34,940 nt of DNA from Puniceicoccaceae bacterium K14 (GTDB taxonomy: Bacteria > Verrucomicrobiota > Verrucomicrobiia > Opitutales > Opitutaceae), in NCBI GenBank assembly GCA_022538095.1, contig JAKYXN010000055.1, positions 1 through 34,940 on the forward strand, given 5' to 3'. The notes beneath the pieces are model-generated. The model ran no database searches. It saw only the letters and a program-made list of their open reading frames with translations, and was not told where the DNA came from. Positions 16,015-23,540 of the stretch are shown one piece after another (position 1 is the stretch's first letter; every line of letters begins with the position of its first letter). A program made the position numbers and the translations under genes.

Positions 16015-18003
16015 ATGGAAGGCATAGTGTTTAGAGGATCAGAATGGATCACCCTAGGAGGGTTTGTTCTTTTTCTCTTTGATTGCGTGATCCTAACTCT
16101 TTGCTCACACGCCTATTTTCCAAACAACTCGAAACTCAGCCTTGGCCTAAATCGAAGCCTTCGATTAATACTAATATTTTGGACGATAATCGTTTCCACT
16201 CTTCTAGCAGGTGCAATATTTAGGCACCTCAATGGATGGTCGCATACCGCATCTCATCTCATTATTCTTATATCAACGATCGTAATACCAAAAACTCGAA
16301 AGAATTTGCTGGGATTTGTAGGGCTTAGAATGCGGTTACCTCAACGAGGTAACCTAATTCAATCAAAAAATATTATTATCCTCCTAATCGCAGGAATTCT
16401 ATCATTATCTTTAGTATTCGTTTTCGCAAATTTTCCTACTATCGCCGACTCACACTCTTACAGATTAAGTCGAATCGGCCAATGGCTTCAAGCTGGTCAT
16501 TTTGGGTATTTCAGTAGCAATGACACTCGGTTGCACTATATGCCCTATTATGCTGATATTTTAATGGCTTGGGCTACATCCTTTTACCCAACCGGGTATG
16601 CGTTGACCGCCTTACCTCAATTTCTCGGAGGGTTACTCCTTCTAGTATCAGTAAAAGAACTATGCAAAATCTTGAAATTCTGCGAATTCGACTCGTGGGC
16701 AACGGTCGCGTTTTGCTTGATGATGCCAAATGTTCTTCTTCAATTTTCGACAACACAAACTGACCTAATAACTGCCGGCTTCTTCAACCTAGGAATAGTA
16801 TTTCTTTGGAGATATTTCGAAAAAAATGTATTCGTTTATGGGTTTGCAGCAGCATTAACTCTTGGCCTCGCTATTGGAACTAAAAGTACCATATTATACT
16901 GGGTCCCTGGAATTTTCACTTGGGTATTGTTCGCTATAAAGATAAAAACGCCGAATCTTTCGCAGCGAATTTGTGGACTTCTTTCAATCGGTCTAATGAG
17001 TGCAATTCTCGGCTGCCCCAATTATATACACAATACATTTGAGTTTGGTAACCCCTTCGCATCTCAAAATGATATTGATCGTATCCATTTTGATGTACCG
17101 CTTGACGAGATCCCCGAGTACTCTTCTTTTATCGCAAAACAACACATATGGCAGACCCTACAGCGTCAATCCAACCCCTGGCCGATCGAGACACTTCTTT
17201 ACAACCTTTCACAACCATTAAAACAAAACCTCGAATCAGCTCCACCTAGCGAATATTTTTCGGAATCATTCGACATGATAGTTGAGCTACTAGGCGCAAA
17301 CCATACATATGTAGACATAGTTACTTTTGGCTTTATCCCAGTGCTTCTAACATTAGTCGCATTGATAAGTTTGTTTTTCCTTAAAGTGCCGAATAAGCAC
17401 AAAGCCGCTTCGATTTTAGTAGCCTTAACCGTGTTCTTTACTTTCTTTTTTACTAAGCAAACACCTAATCCTTGGAACTTCCGCTTCTTCATACTCCTGA
17501 CACCATTTGTGTCAGTATTCTGTATTTGGGGATTGCAATTCATTGGAAAGTACAAAGGCCACATAGTAGCCATTATACTGCTACTTAGCGTTATCAATAC
17601 TTATGAGACATTGAAGAACGACGTATTGAGCTCCTTCAAAGCATTGATCAATCCCCAAGCTCATATTAGTATAATAATCCATGGTGAAATAGAATCCGCG
17701 ATACACAGCCTCAAAAGTGCAACGCGAATCGGGGTTCTTATGCCTTATAATTCCGTCCTGTCTCCATTTTTCAGGACAAGTTCCAAAGCTGAGATAATCC
17801 TATTGAACTCACAGGAAATACCAAAGACAGAACCCGGCATGGGCCTATGGTTACTTGAAAAAGGGATAGACGGACTAATAACTCAAGAAGGTCACTTTAG
17901 TCCAGAAGGCCTCGCCTGGGAACCTATCGAACAGTCTAGAATAACCTCCCTCTCTGAATACCACCTAGACCTATACATTCCTTCAAATCTAAACAAAAAA
18001 TAA
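16015..18003 (+). CDS. polytopic membrane glycosyltransferase-like protein (GT-C type)
   Basis: A 662-residue inner-membrane protein with about ten hydrophobic segments. After the third or fourth helix comes the extracytoplasmic loop FPTIADSHSYRLSRIGQWLQ, with an acidic residue placed as in GT-C enzymes (ArnT/PMT, GT39-like) that take sugars from polyprenyl-phosphate donors. The last 120 residues form a soluble domain (TRIGVLMPYNSVLSPFFRTS, then GIDGLITQEG). Helical content and the loop support a GT-C call, but no single subfamily is evident. It begins two bases after the oxidoreductase stop, with which it forms a two-gene unit. The likely role is modification of a surface glycan or lipid. 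Confidence 0.72.
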   Translation: MEGIVFRGSEWITLGGFVLFLFDCVILTLCSHAYFPNNSKLSLGLNRSLRLILIFWTIIVSTLLAGAIFRHLNGWSHTASHLIILISTIVIPKTRKNLLGFVGLRMRLPQRGNLIQSKNIIILLIAGILSLSLVFVFANFPTIADSHSYRLSRIGQWLQAGHFGYFSSNDTRLHYMPYYADILMAWATSFYPTGYALTALPQFLGGLLLLVSVKELCKILKFCEFDSWATVAFCLMMPNVLLQFSTTQTDLITAGFFNLGIVFLWRYFEKNVFVYGFAAALTLGLAIGTKSTILYWVPGIFTWVLFAIKIKTPNLSQRICGLLSIGLMSAILGCPNYIHNTFEFGNPFASQNDIDRIHFDVPLDEIPEYSSFIAKQHIWQTLQRQSNPWPIETLLYNLSQPLKQNLESAPPSEYFSESFDMIVELLGANHTYVDIVTFGFIPVLLTLVALISLFFLKVPNKHKAASILVALTVFFTFFFTKQTPNPWNFRFFILLTPFVSVFCIWGLQFIGKYKGHIVAIILLLSVINTYETLKNDVLSSFKALINPQAHISIIIHGEIESAIHSLKSATRIGVLMPYNSVLSPFFRTSSKAEIILLNSQEIPKTEPGMGLWLLEKGIDGLITQEGHFSPEGLAWEPIEQSRITSLSEYHLDLYIPSNLNKK

Positions 18004-18030
18004 GCTCGCCGAAGTATTTCCGACGAGCTT
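18002..18030. terminator. bidirectional terminator between the glycosyltransferase gene and ahcY
   Basis: A 10-bp stem with one mismatch (AAGCTCGCCG / CGACGAGCTT) and a 9-base loop overlaps the glycosyltransferase stop codon. On the minus strand it is followed by TTTTTTGTTT, so it is a good rho-independent terminator for ahcY and a weaker one for the plus-strand gene. Confidence 0.75.
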
Positions 18031-18057
18031 CTTCAATAAGATTGAACTAATCAGCCA

Positions 18058-19485
18058 CTAGTAACGGTAATGGCTTGGCTTGAATGGTCCCTTAACGTCG
18101 ACTCCAATGTAATCAGCTTGCTCTTTGGAAAGAGTGGTTAACTTCACTCCAATTTTTTCTAAGTGAAGGCGAGCCACTTCTTCGTCAAGATGCTGTGGCA
18201 AACGGTAAACGCCCACTTTGTAAGTGTCCTTGTTTTTCCAAAGGTCGATTTGAGCGAGCGTCTGGTTTGCAAAAGAGTTCGACATCACGAACGATGGGTG
18301 CCCCGTAGCGCAGCCAAGATTTACTAAACGACCTTCCGCCAATAAAAAGATAGAGTTCCCGTCTGGGAAGGTGTACTGATCCACCTGTGGCTTTATATTC
18401 AAATGCTTGATGCCTGGATACTCAACTAGCTTCGAAACTTGAATTTCGTTATCAAAGTGACCGATGTTACAAACGATCGCCTGATCCTTCATCGCCTTCA
18501 TATGATCGATCGTGATAATATCCTTGTTTCCTGTTGTAGTAACATAGATATCGGCACGCCCTAAAGTGTCCTCGATTGGGCACACTTCGAATCCTTCCAT
18601 TGCCGCTTGGAGTGCGCAAATTGGATCGATTTCGGTCACAATCACTCGAGACCCCATTCCAACGAGGGCTTGAGCGCAGCCCTTACCGACATCACCGTAT
18701 CCACAAACAACTGCCACTTTACCGCCAGTCATGACATCAGTGGCACGCTTAATACCATCGATCAATGATTCGCGGCATCCGTAAAGGTTATCAAACTTAG
18801 ACTTAGTAACTGAGTCATTTACATTAATACTAGGAACGAGAAGTGTCCCCGCTTTCTCCATGTGATAGAGTCTATGAACACCCGTTGTGGTTTCTTCAGA
18901 TACCCCCTTCCACGCTTCTACCACAGAATGCCAACGGTTTGAATCTTCAGCATGCACCTTCTTAAGGAGGGCCTTGATCACGCCTTCTTCTTCAGACTCT
19001 GCGTCTCCATTCACCCAGTCGCTGCCATTTTCGAGCTCATAGCCCTTGTGGATTAACAACGTAGCGTCGCCACCGTCATCCACAATCAATTGTGGACCAA
19101 GACCGCCTGGGAACTTGAGAGCTTGCTCTGTACACCACCAGTACTCTTCCAAGGTTTCGCCCTTCCAAGCAAAAACAGGTACACCTGCAGCAGCAATCGC
19201 AGCAGCAGCATGGTCTTGAGTAGAGAAAATGTTACAGCTTACCCAACGAATATCCGCACCCAAATCTACGAGTGTTTCGATCAAAACCGCTGTTTGGATC
19301 GTCATATGCAGAGAGCCCATGATACGAACTCCTGCGAGCGGTTTTTCTGCAGCATACTTCTTACGCACGCCCATCAAGCCAGGCATTTCCTGCTCAGCGA
19401 TTGTTATTTCCTTACGACCAAAATCCGCCAACGAAATATCAGCGACCTTATAATCTTTTCCTTCTTCAAGTACCATGTTGCTCAT
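18058..19485 (-). CDS. ahcY: adenosylhomocysteinase
   Basis: A 475-residue cytoplasmic enzyme that splits S-adenosylhomocysteine into adenosine and homocysteine, using bound NAD, and so keeps methyltransferases running. Visible features are [20 protein letters not shown] (substrate domain), [20 protein letters not shown] (catalytic Lys/Asp region), the NAD loop [14 protein letters not shown] with TEIDP, and the C-terminal signature [10 protein letters not shown]. An insertion of the usual bacterial type ([20 protein letters not shown]) is present. The ATG at 19485 is chosen because GGAG lies nine bases upstream; the longer reading to 19584 has no homologous sequence. It lies 41 bases after metK, forming an activated-methyl-cycle operon. 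Confidence 0.96.
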   Translation of the reverse strand: MSNMVLEEGKDYKVADISLADFGRKEITIAEQEMPGLMGVRKKYAAEKPLAGVRIMGSLHMTIQTAVLIETLVDLGADIRWVSCNIFSTQDHAAAAIAAAGVPVFAWKGETLEEYWWCTEQALKFPGGLGPQLIVDDGGDATLLIHKGYELENGSDWVNGDAESEEEGVIKALLKKVHAEDSNRWHSVVEAWKGVSEETTTGVHRLYHMEKAGTLLVPSINVNDSVTKSKFDNLYGCRESLIDGIKRATDVMTGGKVAVVCGYGDVGKGCAQALVGMGSRVIVTEIDPICALQAAMEGFEVCPIEDTLGRADIYVTTTGNKDIITIDHMKAMKDQAIVCNIGHFDNEIQVSKLVEYPGIKHLNIKPQVDQYTFPDGNSIFLLAEGRLVNLGCATGHPSFVMSNSFANQTLAQIDLWKNKDTYKVGVYRLPQHLDEEVARLHLEKIGVKLTTLSKEQADYIGVDVKGPFKPSHYRY

Positions 19486-19526
19486 TGTAAATATCTCCTT
19501 TTTTGAAAAAACTTTATTCGCTTGCT

Positions 19527-20705
19527 TTAAGACAGAGCCTTCACCGCTTTCTTCAAAGCGGATACTTTTGTTACTTGCTCCCAAGGGAGTTCTTCTTTTC
19601 CAAAATGACCGTAGTTAGTTGTGCTACGATAAATCGGTTTCTTGAGCTTAAGAGCAGTAACAATGTTGGCCGGCTTAAAACTGAATACATTCTCGACTGC
19701 TTGAGCGATGATCTCTTCGTCGACCTTAGAAGTACCAAACGTATCCACTGAAATACTTACAGGCTCTGGATAACCGATTGCATAAGCAACCTGAAGTTCA
19801 GCTCTCTCAGCAAGACCAGCGGCAATAATAGTCTTCGCAACCCAACGGCACATGTATGCAGCGGAACGATCTACCTTAGATGGATCCTTTCCAGAAAAAG
19901 CTCCGCCTCCGTGACGCCCTGCGCCTCCATATGTATCAACGATTATCTTGCGGCCTGTTAAACCAGCATCACCCTGAGGCCCACCGATAACAAAGCGCCC
20001 TGTCGGATTAACCAAAACTTGCGTATTCTTGGTATAAAGTTTTTTAGGCAAAACTTTGCTCAATACCTTCGCCTTCATAAAAGTTTCGATTTCTGAACGT
20101 GTCACATCGTCTGTATGCTGAGTCGAAATAACGACCGCAGTAATTTCCACAGCCTTGCCCTCTTCGTAACGAATAGAAACCTGAGACTTGCAATCGGGGC
20201 GAAGCCATTTTGCCTGACGCCCTCCATGACGGATTTGAGCAATTTTTCTACCGATACGGTGAGCATACATGACAGCTGCCGGCATAAGCTCTTCCGTTTC
20301 GTTTGAAGCATACCCAAACATGATCCCCTGATCGCCCGCACCTTGCTCAGCAGTGTCCTTGTCTTTGGCCTTTTTGGCATCAACGCCTTGTGCGATGTCT
20401 ACTGACTGGCTCGTTAGGTTGTTTGTGATGAACACCTTGTCAGCATGGAATACATCATCATCGTTCACATATCCGATCTCACGAATAGCCTGACGAACGA
20501 TTGCTTCGTAATCGAGCTTGGCCTTCGTCGAAATTTCGCCTGCAAGCACGACTACGTTGCTCTTTACGAGCGTCTCGCAAGCAACACGACTGTTGGAATC
20601 TTGCTCTAAGCAAGCATCCAAAACGCTGTCGGAAATATAGTCGGAAACTTTATCGGGGTGCCCTTCGGCAACAGATTCAGAAGAGAATACGAAGTTTTTC
20701 GGCAT
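19527..20705 (-). CDS. metK: S-adenosylmethionine synthetase
   Basis: A 392-residue enzyme that makes S-adenosylmethionine from methionine and ATP. The signatures are all present: [14 protein letters not shown] (His16, Asp18 region), the [15 protein letters not shown] block at residues 122-136, and the P-loop-like [19 protein letters not shown] at 266-284. Length and ends are normal. It is the first gene of a metK-ahcY pair. The leader upstream (20724-20855) is unusually rich in paired segments, including one that holds a GAGGA stretch about 20 bases before the ATG, suggesting control at the RNA level. There is no good ribosome binding site right before the ATG. Confidence 0.97.
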   Translation of the reverse strand: MPKNFVFSSESVAEGHPDKVSDYISDSVLDACLEQDSNSRVACETLVKSNVVVLAGEISTKAKLDYEAIVRQAIREIGYVNDDDVFHADKVFITNNLTSQSVDIAQGVDAKKAKDKDTAEQGAGDQGIMFGYASNETEELMPAAVMYAHRIGRKIAQIRHGGRQAKWLRPDCKSQVSIRYEEGKAVEITAVVISTQHTDDVTRSEIETFMKAKVLSKVLPKKLYTKNTQVLVNPTGRFVIGGPQGDAGLTGRKIIVDTYGGAGRHGGGAFSGKDPSKVDRSAAYMCRWVAKTIIAAGLAERAELQVAYAIGYPEPVSISVDTFGTSKVDEEIIAQAVENVFSFKPANIVTALKLKKPIYRSTTNYGHFGKEELPWEQVTKVSALKKAVKALS

Positions 20706-20723
20706 TAATATAAGATGTTAAGA

Positions 20724-20855
20724 TTATCCTCACAGGTCTGCCGAATCGGCAAACATCAACATATTACGATGTATTGATATGTTTTAACGCCGATACAAGC
20801 AAAGAATTGAGGATAAGCTGGGATTCAAGCTAACTTTTACAGTTATCTCATCCCA
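20724..20855 (-). promoter_or_regulatory. structured metK leader, possible riboswitch-like element
   Basis: On the minus strand, 5' to 3', the leader contains: a hairpin TGGGAT-gaga-TAACT-gtaaa-AGTTA-gcttga-ATCCCA (20855-20819); TTATCCTCA (20816-20808), fully complementary to TGAGGATAA (20732-20724); ATCGGC (20794-20789) with GCCGAT (20750-20745); and AACATAT with ATATGTT (20783-20777 / 20764-20758). These nest into one long arm. GCCGAT can instead pair within TGCCGATTCGGCA (20751-20739), so two folds exclude each other. I do not recognise a known SAM or SAH riboswitch consensus. All pairings are read directly from the sequence; the regulatory role is inferred. Confidence 0.45.
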
Positions 20856-20874
20856 ACAGATGTTATCTAAACAC

Positions 20875-20903
20875 AAAAAAAAAGCCGAACACATCGATTC
20901 CGC
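20875..20903 (-). terminator. terminator after the small secreted-protein gene
   Basis: On the minus strand GCGGAA ... TTCGGC (one mismatch, 8-base loop) is followed by nine T. It ends the transcript of the gene at 20932-21459 and insulates the metK leader. Confidence 0.6.
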
Positions 20904-20931
20904 CCAAACATTTTTTCTAGTCTAAAAAGGA

Positions 20932-21459
20932 TTACCTCGAGTTTTTCTGCCGCTCTTTTAGCCTTGCCTCACGTTCTGCTTTGCGTTGCTTGCGGCGCTC
21001 CATTCCTTCTACCAAAATATTGCTCACCATTTGGCGAGCCTCCTCTTCTTGCCGTTTGACCTCATCCGACTTTGGAATGACGATCTTCTTGGGCTTCGGG
21101 TTGTAGTCTTTGATTTCTACTATACTGATGTTATTTAGGGCAACACGACGCGATTCCCCTCCAACGCGAATCATGATACTGCCAGAGCTTTCCTCAAAAT
21201 CTCCGATATCGATGCCGTCTTCATTACCATCTATCTCAATCCAGTAACTCCGTTTATTTGTTGGGTCGTAAACATTAACGCTTCGTTTTCCCCGAATGGA
21301 CATGTACCCAGCGAACTCTAGGCGGGCGAGCCGCTGTGACACCTTCTCCTCTTCAACTGGTGGCGGTGGAGCCTCAGCCTTCGGACGCATAAATGGACTG
21401 GAGGCACAGAGAGGCTCTGCCAGGAGCAAGAGGTATATGCACGCGAAAACTATTTTCAT
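20932..21459 (-). CDS. small exported protein of unknown function
   Basis: A 175-residue protein. The ATG at 21459 gives a clear signal peptide (MKIVFACIYLLLLAEPLCAS), whereas the upstream in-frame start at 21567 would put 36 residues in front of it. After a short proline run (APPPPVEEE) there is a compact region about residues 45-115 (RLEFAGYMSIRGKRSVNVYD, SYWIEIDGNEDGIDIGDFEE, SGSIMIRVGGESRRVALN), probably a small beta-rich domain. The C-terminal 45 residues are highly charged and helical, rich in Lys, Arg and Glu. I do not recognise the family. The layout (signal, proline linker, small beta domain, charged tail) resembles periplasmic accessory proteins of secretion or pilus systems, but no such genes are nearby. 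It is monocistronic, with its own terminator. Confidence 0.65.
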   Translation of the reverse strand: MKIVFACIYLLLLAEPLCASSPFMRPKAEAPPPPVEEEKVSQRLARLEFAGYMSIRGKRSVNVYDPTNKRSYWIEIDGNEDGIDIGDFEESSGSIMIRVGGESRRVALNNISIVEIKDYNPKPKKIVIPKSDEVKRQEEEARQMVSNILVEGMERRKQRKAEREARLKERQKNSR

Positions 21460-21553
21460 TGTTACAGAATTTAGTAACGGACAACGTCTATTTAGTTTCA
21501 AGTAAAGGTTTAAAAAATGAAATTGATTAAAACTCCCCACTAAAAACGCGAAA

Positions 21554-21581
21554 ACCAGCTCCCGCAAATGCAGAAGCTGGT
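21554..21581 (-). terminator. terminator after the receptor/exoprotein operon
   Basis: On the minus strand ACCAGCT ... AGCTGGT (7-bp stem, 14-base loop) is followed by TTTTCGCGTTTTT. A second small hairpin, CAAAGCC-TTTA-GGCTTTG (21610-21593), sits just before it, so the operon ends in a double hairpin. Confidence 0.65.
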
Positions 21582-21620
21582 CCCCGTAATCACAAAGCCT
21601 AAAGGCTTTGGAAATTATTC

Positions 21621-23501
21621 CTACTTGTCAGCGTCATACACTTCGAGCTGGATCCAACCACCTGCACCTGTGTTGTCAGTAGCTGTAACCGTGTAAATAC
21701 CTGGGTTGAGCACTAAATACGCCGCCGCACTCTTGTCGTCATTAGTAATTTCACTCGCGCCAACATAGTCGCTGATCACAGAAATCGCATCCGCATCATC
21801 ACCTGCCGACCAGTCATCGAATGTACCGATTTCAACAGCAACATCGTCAACAATTTGATTGATAACTAACTGTGGATCTTCAACTGCAATTCCTGCGAAG
21901 AATGAATCATCTTCTGCAAGTTGAAGGCCAATCGCTCTAGCAAGCACTGCTTTCGGGAGATCACCTTCGATAATGAAACCAGAAACGACGCCGGCACCCG
22001 CTTGGATTTCAGTCAACGTAGAGATGTTGATGGCGCTCGAAGCTCCAGATTCGTTAGCTTCTGGAAGGTAACTAACTTCAGAGAGTTTCGTCCATCCTAA
22101 CAACCAGTTTGTCTCACCAAACGCTCCTTGGAATTCAGACGGCAAAAACCAGCTATCATCTGGAGTACCAGCTAGAGCATTTGAGAACGCTGGACTGTCA
22201 GCCATCGGGCGAGGGTCAATAACAGAAGCCACATCGATAACTGAATCACCGCCTAAGTCCATAAAGTTGATTGCCTTGAACATTGGATCTTCAACCGTAT
22301 TTGCATTTGCCGCATCGCTGAAAATAGTAGCTCCTGCAGTTGTTGGGTTATCGCGATCATCAGACACAAGATCAGTAGATCCAAAATCATACCAGATATT
22401 GTTTTGAACAACGATACGTGGCAAACCATCATCAGCAGTTTGATCCAACCCATTTGCATCACTTTTGATGTTGATAGCATGAGAACCAAATCCTGAAACG
22501 ATAGAATTGTAGAAACGTGCACCAAGATCATCACTGAATTCAAATGCGCCTTCACCTGTGTTAGAGCTACCACCTGGACCAACAAGGGTTGCATTATAAA
22601 TGTGGAAAGGATCCATATGGTCTGCAACCGCAGGGAAGTCAGTTACACGACCATCCCATTCACCACCATGGTCACTCTCAACGCTGTTTTGTCTGTGACC
22701 AAGACCAAATAGAAACTGACCACGACCAAGCCAACCTGTATCGAAATCAAATCCATCATCACCCCCCAAAACTGCAGCGATAAAACGGATGTCAACGTTA
22801 CCACCGAAAATTTCGATACCATCGTCTGTATTCGCAAAAATCTCAACAAACTCAATTGTAGTGTTATTATTAACACCACCTAAAGTAAGGCCGTTAAGCT
22901 CGTTGTTTGGGTCAAGAACAGCACCACCGTGACGGATAGAAACATAACGGAAGATGCCAGATCCTTCGCCATCATTGCTAGTGCCACCAAATTCAGTTTC
23001 AGGAACAGGCTCGATACCTTCAACGTGATCAAGGATATTTGGATACTCAAGAAGCTCAACATCCGCTGTGTCCGGGTTTGCATCGATAGCAACCTTAGCA
23101 GAGTTCAGCAAACCATCACTCAAGATAACAACACCAGCCCAACGCCCCACATCCTGCTCGTCCAAAGTCGAGTTGAATGGATCCACATCATCTGTAGAAG
23201 TGAAAATGATTGGGTCACTTGGTGTACCAACAGCGAAGATTTTTGATCCACGCATGATTATCAACGCCGAGAATTCATCTACATCATCGTTTGGATTAGA
23301 ATCAGGAATCCCCTTGATAACGGTACCTGGCTCAATCGTTAAAACCGCATCCTCAACGTAAATAAGACCATCTAGGATATATGTATTATCAGATGTCCAA
23401 GTTGTATCAGACGTGATCTTATCGTTAATGGTAATGTCTGCAGCAAAAGATGCAGAGGTGGTTGCAGCGAAAAGCGCCGCTATACTAACTACTCGTTTCA
23501 T
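21621..23501 (-). CDS. large secreted beta-helix-like protein paired with the TonB receptor
   Basis: A 626-residue exported protein. It has a signal peptide (MKRVVSIAALFAATTSASFA) and then the opening NDKITSDTTWTSDNTYILDG with VLTIEPGTVIKG, a wording shared by a widespread group of bacterial surface proteins. Strand-turn units of a right-handed beta-helix follow, about residues 85-400 (IFRYVSIRHGGAVLDPN, TIEFVEIFANTDDGIEIFGG, IRFIAAVLGGDDGFDFDTGW). The last 130 residues form a separate acidic domain (LVINQIVDDVAVEIGTFDDW). It is rich in Asp and poor in Cys. It starts 39 bases after the TonB-dependent receptor stop, so the two are one transcript, and a role as a ligand-binding or scavenging partner of that receptor is likely. 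No enzymatic motif is recognised. Confidence 0.75.
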   Translation of the reverse strand: MKRVVSIAALFAATTSASFAADITINDKITSDTTWTSDNTYILDGLIYVEDAVLTIEPGTVIKGIPDSNPNDDVDEFSALIIMRGSKIFAVGTPSDPIIFTSTDDVDPFNSTLDEQDVGRWAGVVILSDGLLNSAKVAIDANPDTADVELLEYPNILDHVEGIEPVPETEFGGTSNDGEGSGIFRYVSIRHGGAVLDPNNELNGLTLGGVNNNTTIEFVEIFANTDDGIEIFGGNVDIRFIAAVLGGDDGFDFDTGWLGRGQFLFGLGHRQNSVESDHGGEWDGRVTDFPAVADHMDPFHIYNATLVGPGGSSNTGEGAFEFSDDLGARFYNSIVSGFGSHAINIKSDANGLDQTADDGLPRIVVQNNIWYDFGSTDLVSDDRDNPTTAGATIFSDAANANTVEDPMFKAINFMDLGGDSVIDVASVIDPRPMADSPAFSNALAGTPDDSWFLPSEFQGAFGETNWLLGWTKLSEVSYLPEANESGASSAINISTLTEIQAGAGVVSGFIIEGDLPKAVLARAIGLQLAEDDSFFAGIAVEDPQLVINQIVDDVAVEIGTFDDWSAGDDADAISVISDYVGASEITNDDKSAAAYLVLNPGIYTVTATDNTGAGGWIQLEVYDADK

Positions 23502-23540
23502 TATATTAGCTATTACTGGATTATGTTCTTCATTAGCCTC

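Noticed and set aside
20739-20751. TGCCGATTCGGCA hairpin as a stand-alone terminator before metK
   Set aside because: It has no T tract after it; it makes more sense as one of two exclusive pairings in the leader.
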